Shown here in pieces: positions 44,094-53,722 of a DNA stretch of 64,000 nucleotides (the stretch's first letter is position 1; every line of letters begins with the position of its first letter). The stretch comes from Pseudomonas brassicacearum (GTDB lineage: Bacteria > Pseudomonadota > Gammaproteobacteria > Pseudomonadales > Pseudomonadaceae): the NCBI RefSeq assembly GCF_003732225.1, contig NZ_MOBJ01000009.1, positions 558,001 through 622,000 on the forward strand, written 5' to 3'. A program made the position numbers and the translations under genes. The notes beneath the pieces were generated by a model. That model had not been told where the DNA came from, did no database searches, and saw nothing but the letters and a program-made list of their open reading frames with translations.

Positions 44094-45731
44094 ATGAATG
44101 ATGACAAGATCGACTCCAAACTGATCTCCGGCCAGGAAAGCCTGAGAGTGTTCGAAGGCCTCAATCGCGGCATGTCACGCCGCAACGCGTTGCAATTGCT
44201 CGGTGTCGCCGGGGTGGCTGCAGCGGGTGCCGGTAGCCTGTTCGGCGCCGCCGGCAAACTGTTTGCCGACGAAGCCGCGAGCCCCGGCAAAGGCAAGCCG
44301 GGCGGGCGGATTCGTGTCGCCGGCATGTCCAGCTCCACCGCCGATACCCTGGACCCGGCCAAAGGTGCGCTGTCCACCGACTACGCACGCCATTATATGT
44401 TCTACAACGGCCTGACCCGTTTCGACAGCCATCTGGTGCCGCAACTGGAGCTGGCCGAGCGTATCGACAACACCGATGCCACGCTGTGGACCATCACCTT
44501 GCGCAAGGATGTGACCTTCCACAACGGCAAAACCCTGAGCGCTGCCGACGTGGTGTTCTCGCTGTCGCGGCACAAGGATCCGTTGACCGGTTCCAAGGTC
44601 ATGCCGCTGATGGAGCAGTTCGCCGAGATCAAGGCCACTGGCCCCAACGAAGTGCAGATCCGCCTGAGCGCACCGAACGCCGAACTGCCGTCGATCCTCG
44701 CGGTATCGCACCTGCTGATCGTTCCCGAAGGCACCACCGACTTCAACCAGGGCATCGGTACCGGGCCGTTCAAGGTCAAGGAGTTCAAACCGGGTGTGCG
44801 TTCGATTGCCGCGCGCAATACCGGCTACTGGAAACCGGGCCTGCCTTATCTGGACGAGATCGAGTTCATTGCCATTGCCGACGAGCCGTCGCGGATCAAC
44901 GCGCTGCTCTCGGGCGACGTGCACATGATCAACGAAGTCAACCCGCGCTCCACCACGCGAATCAAGGCCAGCGCCGGTCACCGCGTCGTCGACGCGCCAT
45001 CGGGCAACTACACTGACTTGATCATTCGTCAGGATCAGATGCCCGGCAAAAGCGCGGAATTCACCCAGGCCATGAAGTACCTGATGGACCGCGAGCAGAT
45101 CAAATCCGCGGTGTTCCGTGGTTATGCAGTGGTCGGTAACGACCATCCGATTGCCCCCGGTTCGCGCTACTACAACGCTGACTTGCCGCAGACCGTCTAC
45201 GACCCGGAAAAAGCCAGGTTCCTGTTGAAGAAGGCCGGTATGGACAGCATCAACATGCCGCTGGTGGCATCACCTGCCGCCACCGGTTCGGTGGACATCG
45301 CGGTGCTGCTGCAGCAATCGGCGAAACAGGCCGGGCTCAAGCTCGACGTCAACCGTCTGCCCAGCGATGGCTACTGGTCCAACCACTGGATGAAACACCC
45401 GTTGAGCTTCGGCAACATCAACCCGCGGCCGAATGCCGACGTGATGTTTTCGCAGTTCTTCCAGTCGAGCGCGCCGTGGAACGAATCCGGCTGGAAGAAC
45501 GACCAGTTCGACCAGTTGCTGATGCTCGCCCGGGGTGAAACCGACGACGCCAAGCGCAGCAAGATGTACGCGGACATGCAGACCCTGGCGCATGACCACT
45601 GCGGTATCGGCATCCCGGTGTTCATCAGCAACATCGATGCGGTCGACCAGCGCGTCAAAGGCTATGGCAGCAACCCGTTGGGCGGCTTCATGGGCTACAT
45701 GTTCGCCGAGCAGGTCTGGCTGGATGCTTGA
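44094..45731 (+). CDS. Peptide/opine ABC transporter binding protein (family 5), Tat-exported
   Basis: 545 residues. A twin-arginine signal MSRRNALQLLGVAGVAAAGA begins near residue 22, so the protein is folded before export. The family-5 core follows: VFSLSRHKDPLTGSK, IGTGPFKVKEF and DLIIRQDQMPG. Ligands of such proteins include peptides, opines and nickel chelates; the neighbouring oxidoreductases favour an opine or amine-carboxylate. It heads the transporter genes that follow. Confidence 0.9.
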   Translation: MNDDKIDSKLISGQESLRVFEGLNRGMSRRNALQLLGVAGVAAAGAGSLFGAAGKLFADEAASPGKGKPGGRIRVAGMSSSTADTLDPAKGALSTDYARHYMFYNGLTRFDSHLVPQLELAERIDNTDATLWTITLRKDVTFHNGKTLSAADVVFSLSRHKDPLTGSKVMPLMEQFAEIKATGPNEVQIRLSAPNAELPSILAVSHLLIVPEGTTDFNQGIGTGPFKVKEFKPGVRSIAARNTGYWKPGLPYLDEIEFIAIADEPSRINALLSGDVHMINEVNPRSTTRIKASAGHRVVDAPSGNYTDLIIRQDQMPGKSAEFTQAMKYLMDREQIKSAVFRGYAVVGNDHPIAPGSRYYNADLPQTVYDPEKARFLLKKAGMDSINMPLVASPAATGSVDIAVLLQQSAKQAGLKLDVNRLPSDGYWSNHWMKHPLSFGNINPRPNADVMFSQFFQSSAPWNESGWKNDQFDQLLMLARGETDDAKRSKMYADMQTLAHDHCGIGIPVFISNIDAVDQRVKGYGSNPLGGFMGYMFAEQVWLDA

Positions 45732-45779
45732 TGGGCCGATGATGTTTGTGCCGCCGCGACATTGCAGGAGAACAGGGCG

Positions 45780-46736
45780 ATGAATAGCAACACACTGTGG
45801 TTGATCGGCCGGCGTATGGGCGCCGCGATCGTGACCTTGTTGATCGTGTCCATGGTGGTCTTCGCCATCACGGCGGTACTGCCGGGGGACGCGGCGCAAC
45901 AGGCTCTGGGGCAGTTCGCCACGCCGGAACAGGTGGCGGCGCTGCGCCTGAAACTGGGGCTGGATCAGCCCGGTGTGTTGCGTTACCTGCATTGGTTGAT
46001 GAGCCTGCTGAGCGGCGATATGGGGCAGTCCGTCTCCAACGCCATGCCGGTCAGCGACTTGATGGCCGGTCGGGTGCCCAACACCTTGATGCTGGCGGCC
46101 GCCACGGCGCTGGTGTCAGTGCCGGTGGCGCTGATTCTGGGGATCGGTTCGGCCATGGGCCGGGGCGGGCGCATCGACAGCTTCCTCAGCTTTGTCACCC
46201 TGGCGATGGTTGCCGTACCGGAGTTTTTGGTAGCAACGCTGGCGGTACTGATTTTTGCGGTGAACCTGGGCTGGCTGTCGGCGTTGTCCTATGCCAGCGA
46301 CATCACCTCACCGCTGCAATTTCTGCGCACTTACGCCTTGCCGGTGATGACGCTCTGCTGCGTGATCGTCGCGCAAATGGCGCGCATGACCCGGGCCGCG
46401 GTGATCGACCAACTCGATAGCCCTTATGTGGAAATGGCCCGGCTCAAAGGCGTGAGCCCGGTGCGGATCGTCCTGCGCCATGCCTTGCCCAATGCCATCG
46501 GGCCGATTGCCAATGCCATCGCCTTGAGTCTGTCCTATCTGCTGGGCGGGGTGGTGATCGTCGAGACGATCTTCAACTACCCCGGCATCGCCAGCCTGAT
46601 GGTCGATGCGGTGACCAACCGTGACATGGCGCTGGTCCAGGCCTGCACCATGCTGTTTTGTACGGCGTACCTGGGGTTGGTGCTGATTGCCGACCTGTGC
46701 GCGATTCTTTCCAATCCAAGGCTGAGAAACCAATGA
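45780..46736 (+). CDS. DppB-type ABC permease
   Basis: 318 residues from ATG 45780 (GGAG upstream). Typical features are the N-terminal helix LIGRRMGAAIVTLLIVSM, VVFAITAVLPGDAA and the EAA loop MARLKGVSPVRIVLRHALPN. It overlaps the next permease gene by four bases. Confidence 0.92.
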   Translation: MNSNTLWLIGRRMGAAIVTLLIVSMVVFAITAVLPGDAAQQALGQFATPEQVAALRLKLGLDQPGVLRYLHWLMSLLSGDMGQSVSNAMPVSDLMAGRVPNTLMLAAATALVSVPVALILGIGSAMGRGGRIDSFLSFVTLAMVAVPEFLVATLAVLIFAVNLGWLSALSYASDITSPLQFLRTYALPVMTLCCVIVAQMARMTRAAVIDQLDSPYVEMARLKGVSPVRIVLRHALPNAIGPIANAIALSLSYLLGGVVIVETIFNYPGIASLMVDAVTNRDMALVQACTMLFCTAYLGLVLIADLCAILSNPRLRNQ

Positions 46737-47608
46737 ACAAGCTCATTGTGAAATCGACGCCTGTGACCCCCGACCTGTCGGTTGGCAAGGTGTCTCATGG
46801 GCCGTCCTGGCTGGGTCTGGTCGGGGCTGCGATGTGTTTTATCTGGTTGCTGGTGGCGGTCTTCGGCCCGTGGCTGGCGCCGCACCCGGTCGGCGAAGTG
46901 GTCTCCGACAATGTCTTCGACAGCCTGAGTGCTGCGTACCCGTTCGGCACCGATTACCTGGGCCGCGACATGCTCAGCCGGATCCTCGTCGGCGCACGTT
47001 TCACTGTCGGCCTGGCGCTGGTCGCGGCGGTGCTGGCCAGCGGTCTGGGCACCAGTTGCGCACTGCTGTCGGTGGTCTCGCCGAAATGGCTGGATGAAAT
47101 AATCAGTCGCCTGATGGACGCTTTCATTTCGATCCCAAGCAAGATGCTGGCGCTGATCATGGTCTCGGCCTTCGGCTCTTCGGTCACGTTGCTGATCTGC
47201 ACGGCGGTGCTGAGTTTCACCCCCGGCGCGTTCCGCATTGCCCGCAGCATGGCGGTGAATATCGAAGCGCTGGAGTATGTACAAGTGGCCCGAACCCGTG
47301 GCGAGCGACGGCTGTATATCGCGTGTGTGGAAATCCTGCCAAACATGCTCAACCCGGTGCTGACCGACCTGGGGCTGCGCTTCGGTTTCATTGTGTTGTT
47401 ACTGAGCGGCATGAGTTTCCTCGGTCTGGGCGTGCAACCGCCGGATGCCGATCTGGGGTCTCTGGTGCGCGAAAACATTGGTGGTCTCAATCAGGGCGCG
47501 CCGGCCATCGTGATTCCGGCTCTGGCCATCGGCACCCTGACCATTGGTGTAAATCTGTTTATCGACAGGCTGTCGTCCCGGCGTAGTCGACGTTCGGGGG
47601 GGTATTGA
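46733..47608 (+). CDS. DppC-type ABC permease
   Basis: 291 residues from ATG 46733. GTDYLGRDMLSRILVGAR is the DppC hallmark and VARTRGERRLYIACVEILPN is the EAA loop. It forms the membrane core with the preceding gene. The ATPase gene begins one base past its stop. Confidence 0.92.
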   Translation: MNKLIVKSTPVTPDLSVGKVSHGPSWLGLVGAAMCFIWLLVAVFGPWLAPHPVGEVVSDNVFDSLSAAYPFGTDYLGRDMLSRILVGARFTVGLALVAAVLASGLGTSCALLSVVSPKWLDEIISRLMDAFISIPSKMLALIMVSAFGSSVTLLICTAVLSFTPGAFRIARSMAVNIEALEYVQVARTRGERRLYIACVEILPNMLNPVLTDLGLRFGFIVLLLSGMSFLGLGVQPPDADLGSLVRENIGGLNQGAPAIVIPALAIGTLTIGVNLFIDRLSSRRSRRSGGY

Positions 47609-47609
47609 G

Positions 47610-49451
47610 ATGAGTGAATTAATTCGAGTCCAGGACCTGCGCGTGGTCGCCTGTGGCGAGCGCGGCGAAGTAGAAATCGTCAAGGGTGTGAGCTTCTCCC
47701 TGGAAAAAGGCGAAGTGCTGGCGCTGATTGGTGAGTCGGGCTCCGGCAAGACCACCATCGCCCTGGCGCTGCTCGGTTACGCCCGGCGCGGTTGCCGGTT
47801 GGCCGGCGGCGTGGTGCAAGTCGGCGAACACGACATGCTGGCGTTGAGCGAACGCGAACTGCAAGGCCTGCGCGGTAACCGTGTGTCGTATATCGCGCAA
47901 AGCGCTGCGGCGGCGTTCAACCCGGCGAAAAAGCTCATCGACCAAGTGGTGGAGGGCGCGCTGATTCATGGTCTGGGCAACCGGACCGTGCTCGAAGCCA
48001 AAGCTATCGAGCTGTTCCGCGACCTGGCTCTGCCGGACCCTGAACACATCGGCCAGCGCTACCCGCACCAAGTGTCTGGCGGGCAATTGCAGCGGGTGAT
48101 GGCGGCGATGGCGCTGATCAGCGATCCGCTGCTGGTAGTGCTCGACGAACCGACCACTGCGCTCGACGTGACCACTCAAATCGACGTATTGCGCGCTTTC
48201 AAACGGGTGGTACGTGAACGTGGGGCGACGGCGGTCTACGTCTCCCACGACCTGGCCGTGGTGGCACAAATGGCCGATCAGATTGTCGTGTTGAATGGCG
48301 GCCAGATCTTCGAACAGAGCGCCACCGCGCCCTTGCTCAAAGGCCCGGCCCATGAGTACACCCGCAGCCTGCTGGCGGCGGCACGGCCGGATACGACGAT
48401 TCGCCCGCCCTGCGGTATCGCCGAAGACCAACCGTTGTTGACCATCAAAGGTCTGACCGCCGGCTATGGCAACAAAAACACCCAAGGCATGCCGTCGATT
48501 CGCGTGCTGGAGGACATTGACCTGACGGTGCGCAGAGGCCAGGCCATTGGCGTGATCGGTGAATCAGGTTCGGGTAAGTCGACCCTGGCGCGGGTGGTGG
48601 CCGGGTTGCTGACGCCGGCGTTGGGTAGCCTGACCTTCGATGGTCAGCCACTGGGCGGCAGCCTCTCCGAGCGTACCGATGAACAGTTCCGCCGGATTCA
48701 AATGGTCTTCCAGAACGCCGACACCGCGCTCAATCCGATGCACAGCGTCAGCACCATTTTGAGCCGACCGCTGAAGATGTATTTCGGCCTCAAGGGCGCC
48801 GCATTGCGCGAGCGCATCGGCGAATTGCTGGACCTGGTGCGCTTGCCACGGGGCATGGCTGAGCGTCGGCCGAATGAACTCTCTGGCGGGCAAAAGCAAC
48901 GGGTCAACCTGGCGCGGGCGCTGGCGGCCAAGCCGGACCTGATTCTGTGCGACGAGGTGACCTCGGCGCTGGATACGGTGGTCGGCGCGGCGATTCTTGA
49001 ACTGCTGCGCGACCTGCGTCAGGAGCTGGGAGTGTCGTATCTGTTCATCAGCCACGACATCTCCACCGTGCGCGCGCTGTGTGACGACATCGTGGTGATG
49101 TACAGCGGCTACAAGGTTCAGGAGGGCAGTCGGCAGTCGTTTGCCCAGGCGCCGTTCCATCCTTACACCGACCTGTTGATTCATTCGGTGCCGGAGCTGC
49201 GTCAGGGCTGGCTGGAGAACTGCGGCACCACCTGCGGCACGCTGCCGCCGATCGGTGCGAAGGCCAACGTGCCGGAGTTGTGCACGTTCCTCAATCGTTG
49301 CCCGGTGCGGGTCGACGGTCTGTGCAATCACACTGCGCCGAACCGCCGGACGATTGTCGGCGGCAGTGAAATCCTCTGTCATCACGACAGTGCCGAGTTG
49401 TTGAAAACCCAGCAGGATTTGAACAGCATGATCCAGGGAGCCTATGCATGA
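47610..49451 (+). CDS. Fused dual ABC ATPase (DppD-DppF type)
   Basis: 613 residues with two nucleotide-binding domains. The first has Walker A GESGSGKTT, signature VSGGQLQRV and Walker B LLVVLDEP; the second has GESGSGKST, LSGGQKQRV and LILCDEV. In the second Walker B the common aspartate-glutamate-proline reads DEV, as often in DppF. The C-terminal Cys-rich stretch (CTFLNRCPVRVDGLC) fits the oligopeptide-ATPase Fe-S/Zn tail. One gene thus powers the importer. Confidence 0.93.
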   Translation: MSELIRVQDLRVVACGERGEVEIVKGVSFSLEKGEVLALIGESGSGKTTIALALLGYARRGCRLAGGVVQVGEHDMLALSERELQGLRGNRVSYIAQSAAAAFNPAKKLIDQVVEGALIHGLGNRTVLEAKAIELFRDLALPDPEHIGQRYPHQVSGGQLQRVMAAMALISDPLLVVLDEPTTALDVTTQIDVLRAFKRVVRERGATAVYVSHDLAVVAQMADQIVVLNGGQIFEQSATAPLLKGPAHEYTRSLLAAARPDTTIRPPCGIAEDQPLLTIKGLTAGYGNKNTQGMPSIRVLEDIDLTVRRGQAIGVIGESGSGKSTLARVVAGLLTPALGSLTFDGQPLGGSLSERTDEQFRRIQMVFQNADTALNPMHSVSTILSRPLKMYFGLKGAALRERIGELLDLVRLPRGMAERRPNELSGGQKQRVNLARALAAKPDLILCDEVTSALDTVVGAAILELLRDLRQELGVSYLFISHDISTVRALCDDIVVMYSGYKVQEGSRQSFAQAPFHPYTDLLIHSVPELRQGWLENCGTTCGTLPPIGAKANVPELCTFLNRCPVRVDGLCNHTAPNRRTIVGGSEILCHHDSAELLKTQQDLNSMIQGAYA

Positions 49452-49756
49452 AAGGGCGTTTTGTGAGGCTGGCCGAGCAGGGCCGGCCGACCGTCAAATT
49501 GAGGGTGGACGGCGCACCCATCGAGGCGTTGCAGGGCGACACGCTGATGGTCGCGTTGCTGACCCAGGGTTCGGCGCTGCGTCAGTCGGAGTTCGACTCG
49601 GGCCGGCGTGCCGGTTTTTGCCTGATGGGCGCCTGTCAGGATTGCTGGGTCTGGACCCGCAGCGGCGAACGTTTGCGCGCTTGTTCCAACGAAGTCCGTG
49701 AAGGGCTGGATATCGTCACTACACAACCGGAGGCGATATGGCCACTGCACGGCTGA
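49448..49756 (+). CDS. Small 2Fe-2S subunit of a HcnA/opine-oxidase-like dehydrogenase
   Basis: 102 residues, overlapping the ATPase stop. The ferredoxin-like cluster motif is visible as CLMGACQDCWVW with a fourth Cys in RACSNE. HcnA, the opine oxidase small subunit and hydroxyproline dehydrogenase gamma share this size and motif. It overlaps the next gene by 19 bases, as in other three-subunit enzymes of this class. Confidence 0.9.
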   Translation: MKGRFVRLAEQGRPTVKLRVDGAPIEALQGDTLMVALLTQGSALRQSEFDSGRRAGFCLMGACQDCWVWTRSGERLRACSNEVREGLDIVTTQPEAIWPLHG

Positions 49757-51129
49757 GCGCTCATCGAGTGGTGATCGTCGGCGCCGGACCGGCTGGTGTT
49801 CGCTGCGCCGAAACCTTGCTGGCGGCGGGCTGCAAGCCGATCCTGATCGATGAAAATCGCCGGGATGGCGGGCAGATCTACCGTCGCCAACCGCAAGGCT
49901 TTACCCGCGATTACGCCACGCTGTACGGCACCGAGGCCGCCAAGGCCCAGGACCTGCACCAAAGCTTCGACCGCTTGCGCGGGTTGATCGACTACCGCCC
50001 GGACACGCTGGTATGGAACCTCACGCCGGGGCAACTGTGCTGCGTCAGTCAGGGCAAACACTCGACGGTGGATTACGACGCACTGATCCTCTGCACCGGC
50101 GCCACCGACCGCTTGATGCCGATTGAAGGCTGGCAACTGGCGGGCACTTACAGCCTCGGTGGCGCGCAGATCGCGCTTAAGTCTCAGGCGGTGTCCATCG
50201 GTCATAGCGTGGTGTTCATGGGCAGCGGGCCGTTGCTGTATCTGGTCGCCAGTCAATACCTCAAGGCCGGCGCCAACGTGGCGGCGGTGCTCGACACTTC
50301 GCCGCTGGTCAAGCGCATCGGCGCCTTGCCGAAACTGCTGGCGCGCCCCGGATTGCTGTTCACCGGGATGAAACTGTTGGCGCAGCTGTACCGGGCGAAG
50401 ATCCCGGTGCACCTGGGGATTTCTCCGCTGCAAGTACTGGGCGATGCGGTCAGCGGTGTCAGCGGTGTGCGGGTGCGTACGGCGGCAGGGGTGACCTTGA
50501 CCGTGGAGTGCAATGCCGTGGCCTTGGGTTATCACCTGCGCCCGGAAACCCAACTGGCGGATCTGGCCGGTTGCCGTTTGCGTTTCGATGAGGCGTCCAG
50601 CCAATGGTTGCTGGCCACCGATGAAGAAGGTCGGACTTCGGTGAGCGGTGTGTATGCCGCCGGTGATGGCTCGAAAATTCGCGGGGCGGATGCCGCCGAA
50701 CACGCCGGGCGCTTGGTCGCCATGGCGTTGCTGGAGGATTTGCACCAGCCGGTGGATGCCGGGTTGCGCGACAAACAACGCCACGCCTTGGCGCTGATGG
50801 ACCAGTTTCGTCTCGGCCTGGCCCAGGCGTTTCCCTGGCCGTCGGCGCAAGCCAAAGCCTTGCCGGACGCCGCCATTGTCTGCCGCTGCGAGATGATCAG
50901 CGCCGGCGAATTGCGTCGCACCGTCAGCGAAAAGGGCGCCTGCGAAGTCAATCGGGCCAAGGCGTTCAGCCGGGTCGGCATGGGCCGGTGCCAGGGCCGT
51001 TATTGCTCCCAGGCGGGTGCCGAGGTGATTGCCGCTGCGGCGGGCGTCAGTGTGCAACAGGTCGGCCGCCAGCGCGGCCAGGCACCGGTCAAACCGCTTT
51101 CGATGCTCACCGAGGAGGTGTCGCCATGA
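49738..51129 (+). CDS. NAD(P)/FAD oxidoreductase subunit (OoxA/HcnB-like)
   Basis: 463 residues from ATG 49738 (GGAGG upstream). FAD motif VVIVGAGPAGVRCAETLLAAG, then DENRRDGGQIYRR and a second nucleotide site VVFMGSGPLLYLVA. A C-terminal [2Fe-2S] region carries CRCEMIS and GMGRCQGRYC, typical for this subunit. It forms a complex with the flanking 2Fe-2S and DAO subunits. Overlaps the next gene (ATGA). Confidence 0.92.
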   Translation: MATARLSAHRVVIVGAGPAGVRCAETLLAAGCKPILIDENRRDGGQIYRRQPQGFTRDYATLYGTEAAKAQDLHQSFDRLRGLIDYRPDTLVWNLTPGQLCCVSQGKHSTVDYDALILCTGATDRLMPIEGWQLAGTYSLGGAQIALKSQAVSIGHSVVFMGSGPLLYLVASQYLKAGANVAAVLDTSPLVKRIGALPKLLARPGLLFTGMKLLAQLYRAKIPVHLGISPLQVLGDAVSGVSGVRVRTAAGVTLTVECNAVALGYHLRPETQLADLAGCRLRFDEASSQWLLATDEEGRTSVSGVYAAGDGSKIRGADAAEHAGRLVAMALLEDLHQPVDAGLRDKQRHALALMDQFRLGLAQAFPWPSAQAKALPDAAIVCRCEMISAGELRRTVSEKGACEVNRAKAFSRVGMGRCQGRYCSQAGAEVIAAAAGVSVQQVGRQRGQAPVKPLSMLTEEVSP

Positions 51130-52280
51130 CGGTACAGAAAGCCGATGTGGTGATTGTCGGCGGCGGCCTGATGGGCTCGGCGGCGGCGTTTTTCCTGCGC
51201 CAGCGCGGGCAGTCGGTGATCCTGCTGGAGCGCGACCAGATCGGTCAGTACGCCAGCGGCGTGAACTTCGGCAACGTCCGGCGTCAGGGTCGGTTCCTTG
51301 GCCAGCTGGAGTTGGCCAACCGTTCCTGGGCGTTGTGGAAACGCTTGCCGGAACTGATCGACGACGACCTCGAATTCATCGCCAGCGGACACATGCGGGT
51401 GTGCTACCGCGAAGATGAAATCGCTGAACTTGAGGCCTACGCTGCCGCCCCCGAGGCTGCGCAACTGGACCTGAAAATTTATCGCGGCGCCGAACTGCAC
51501 CAGCGTTTTCCGTTCCTCGGGCCGGACGTGAAGGGCGGCTCCTACGCGCCCCACGATGGCCACGCCAACCCGCGTCTGGCGGCCCCGGCGTTTGCCCGGG
51601 CAGCGCGGCGCCTGGGGGCGCGGATCGAAGAGCAGACCGAAGTCGCGCAAGTGCAGAAGGTTGGCGGCGAGTTCAACATCACCACCACCGATGGTCGCCA
51701 GTTCAGCGCCGAACGTTTGCTGATTACCGCCGGTGCCTGGGGCCAGAAGCTTTCGGCGCAGTTCGGCGAGCCAGTGCCGCTGGATACTCACGGCCCACAA
51801 ATGGCCGTGACCGAGCCAGTGCCGTACGCCTTGCCGACGGTGATCGGCGTGTACACCAAAATTCCCGAGGAGGTGATTTACTTCCGGCAGATCCCGCGTG
51901 GCAACATCGTCATCGGTGGCGGCTACCGCAGTAAGCCGGACATGCTGACCCGTCGGGCTCAGGTCGAGCCGCGCAGCATCCTCAACCAGATTCAGCAGAT
52001 GCGTCGCCTGCTGCCGGGTGTCGGCAATCTGAACATCATCCGCGTCTGGAGCGGCATCGAAGGTTACTTGCCGGACTCCCTGCCGGTGATGGGCTCCAGC
52101 GGCACGGTCGACGGGCTGTTCTACGCGTTTGGCTTCTGCGGTCACGGTTTCCAGCTCGGCCCAGGCGTCGGCGACGTCATGGCCGAACTGATCAGCACCG
52201 GCAGCACCAGCACTTCGATTGAGCCGTTCTCCATCCGCCGGTTCGCCACTTTATCCGAGCAACGGAGCAAGGCCTCATGA
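51126..52280 (+). CDS. FAD catalytic subunit (OoxB/HcnC-like, DAO family)
   Basis: 384 residues from ATG 51126 (GAGGAGG upstream). FAD motif VVIVGGGLMGSAAAFFL, then YASGVNFGNVRRQGR and a closing FGFCGHGFQLGPGVGDVM. Related subunits oxidise glycine (HcnC), D-hydroxyproline or opines at the C-N bond. Which one applies here is not decided by sequence; there is no hcn-type regulator nearby and the ABC importer argues for an external opine-like substrate. Confidence 0.92.
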   Translation: MTVQKADVVIVGGGLMGSAAAFFLRQRGQSVILLERDQIGQYASGVNFGNVRRQGRFLGQLELANRSWALWKRLPELIDDDLEFIASGHMRVCYREDEIAELEAYAAAPEAAQLDLKIYRGAELHQRFPFLGPDVKGGSYAPHDGHANPRLAAPAFARAARRLGARIEEQTEVAQVQKVGGEFNITTTDGRQFSAERLLITAGAWGQKLSAQFGEPVPLDTHGPQMAVTEPVPYALPTVIGVYTKIPEEVIYFRQIPRGNIVIGGGYRSKPDMLTRRAQVEPRSILNQIQQMRRLLPGVGNLNIIRVWSGIEGYLPDSLPVMGSSGTVDGLFYAFGFCGHGFQLGPGVGDVMAELISTGSTSTSIEPFSIRRFATLSEQRSKAS

Positions 52281-53434
52281 AACCCCGTGTACTGGAAATT
52301 CTCAAACGCTTGATGGCCTTCGATACCGTGTCTTCGGAGTCGAATATGGCCTTGATCGAGTACGTACGTGACTTGCTGCAGAGCAAGGGCATCGAGTCGC
52401 TGATCGTCAAGGATGACACCGGCAAAAAGGCCAACCTGTTCGCCAGCACTGGCCCTAAAGAATTGCCAGGGATTCTGCTGTCCGGGCACACCGACGTGGT
52501 TCCGGCAGCGGGCCAGGCCTGGACCTTTCCGGCGTTTCAGGCGACGGTGCAGGAGGGGCGGATTTACGGTCGCGGCAGCTGCGATATGAAAGGTTTTATC
52601 GCCCTGGCGATCGACGCCATGCTCGACGCCGCTGACCATTCGTTGAGTCGACCGCTGCAACTGGCGCTGTCCCATGATGAAGAGACCGGCTGCGTCGGCG
52701 TACGGCGTTTGCTGGACGTGTTGCACCTGGCGCCGGTACGGCCATTCCTGTGCCTGATTGGCGAACCGACCAACATGCAGTTTGTGCTCGGGCACAAGGG
52801 CAAGGGCTCTTACCGCACGTACTGTCGGGGGCTGGAGGCTCACTCGTCACTGGCACCGCGCTCGGTCAATGCGATTCACGTGGCCTGCGATTTCATTGCG
52901 GCACTGCGTCAAAGCCAGCAGCAATTGCAAGAGCAGGGCGCTCGGGATGCGGACTACGACGTGCCTTACAGCACCGTGCATGTCGGGCAGATTGTTGGCG
53001 GCAAGGCGCTGAACATCGTGCCGAACCTGTGCACCCTGGATTTCGAGGTGCGCAACCTGCCGGCAGACGATCTGGATCAATTCCTGGAGCAGATGCAAGA
53101 GCGTGCCGAGGTGATCGTGCGCGAGGCCAAAAAGCTGTCCAGTGTGGCGGACATCGAGATCGAAACCCTCAACGTTTATCCGGGGCTGGAAACGCATCCG
53201 AGCGTTGAAGCCGTGCGCTTTCTGAAGAACTTCGCCGCGCCGGATACCGGCACCGCCAAAGTCTCGTTCGGCACCGAAGGCGGGTTGTTCAAGCAGCGCC
53301 TGGATGTGCCGGTGGTGGTCTGCGGGCCGGGCTCGATCGAACAGGCGCACAAGCCGGACGAGTTTATCGAGATCAGCCAGATGGAGGCCGGTGAGCGGTT
53401 TCTTGAAGGGTTGCTCGGTTCCTTGAAATTGTAG
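52277..53434 (+). CDS. ArgE-like N-acyl amino-acid deacylase (M20)
   Basis: 385 residues overlapping the previous stop. Zinc motifs: LSGHTDVVP (His, Asp), GRGSCDMKG (bridging Asp) and HDEETGCVG (catalytic Glu pair), with a C-terminal PDEFIEISQME His-replaced tail in which AHKPDEF supplies the last ligand. It resembles acetylornithine deacetylase but lies in a catabolic operon, so it probably removes an acyl group from the imported compound or its product. Confidence 0.9.
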   Translation: MKPRVLEILKRLMAFDTVSSESNMALIEYVRDLLQSKGIESLIVKDDTGKKANLFASTGPKELPGILLSGHTDVVPAAGQAWTFPAFQATVQEGRIYGRGSCDMKGFIALAIDAMLDAADHSLSRPLQLALSHDEETGCVGVRRLLDVLHLAPVRPFLCLIGEPTNMQFVLGHKGKGSYRTYCRGLEAHSSLAPRSVNAIHVACDFIAALRQSQQQLQEQGARDADYDVPYSTVHVGQIVGGKALNIVPNLCTLDFEVRNLPADDLDQFLEQMQERAEVIVREAKKLSSVADIEIETLNVYPGLETHPSVEAVRFLKNFAAPDTGTAKVSFGTEGGLFKQRLDVPVVVCGPGSIEQAHKPDEFIEISQMEAGERFLEGLLGSLKL

Positions 53435-53475
53435 AACTGTGGTGTTGATAGGTTGTAGGGCAAACAGAGATCAAA

Positions 53476-53565
53476 TGTGGGAGCGAGCTTGCTCGCGATG
53501 GCGTCCGTCCAGTCGATATTGATGTTAGCTGACACACCGCTATCGCGAGCAAGCTCGCTCCCACA
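53476..53565. repeat. REP doublet (REPIN)
   Basis: TGTGGGAGCGAGCTTGCTCG and its reverse complement around a ~45-base loop. The loop is similar to that of the copy at 56304 (TTGATGTTAGCTGAC against TTGATGTTGACTGAC). It fills the spacer between the deacylase and aldehyde dehydrogenase genes. Confidence 0.92.
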
Positions 53566-53722
53566 GGGTTGTTCATTTACCTGTCAGGCCCTGAACCCCC
53601 TCGGTAGAGCCTGCCGTCCCACCGCAAATTTCAGCATCCGACACTGCCCTCAAGGCGCTTTCAGCATCCTCATCCGTGGCACCTCCCTAGACTGGCAAGT
53701 GTCTCGGATCAGGACCTCGACC

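Noticed and set aside
49636..51057. 473-codon minus-strand frame opposite the OoxA-like gene
   Set aside because: Composition is typical of antisense in high-GC genes; the plus-strand product has clear FAD and Fe-S motifs.
49448..52280. hcnABC hydrogen cyanide synthase operon
   Set aside because: Subunit layout is similar, but the genes are embedded after a peptide/opine importer and before a deacylase, which is not the hcn setting; sequence alone leaves a small doubt.
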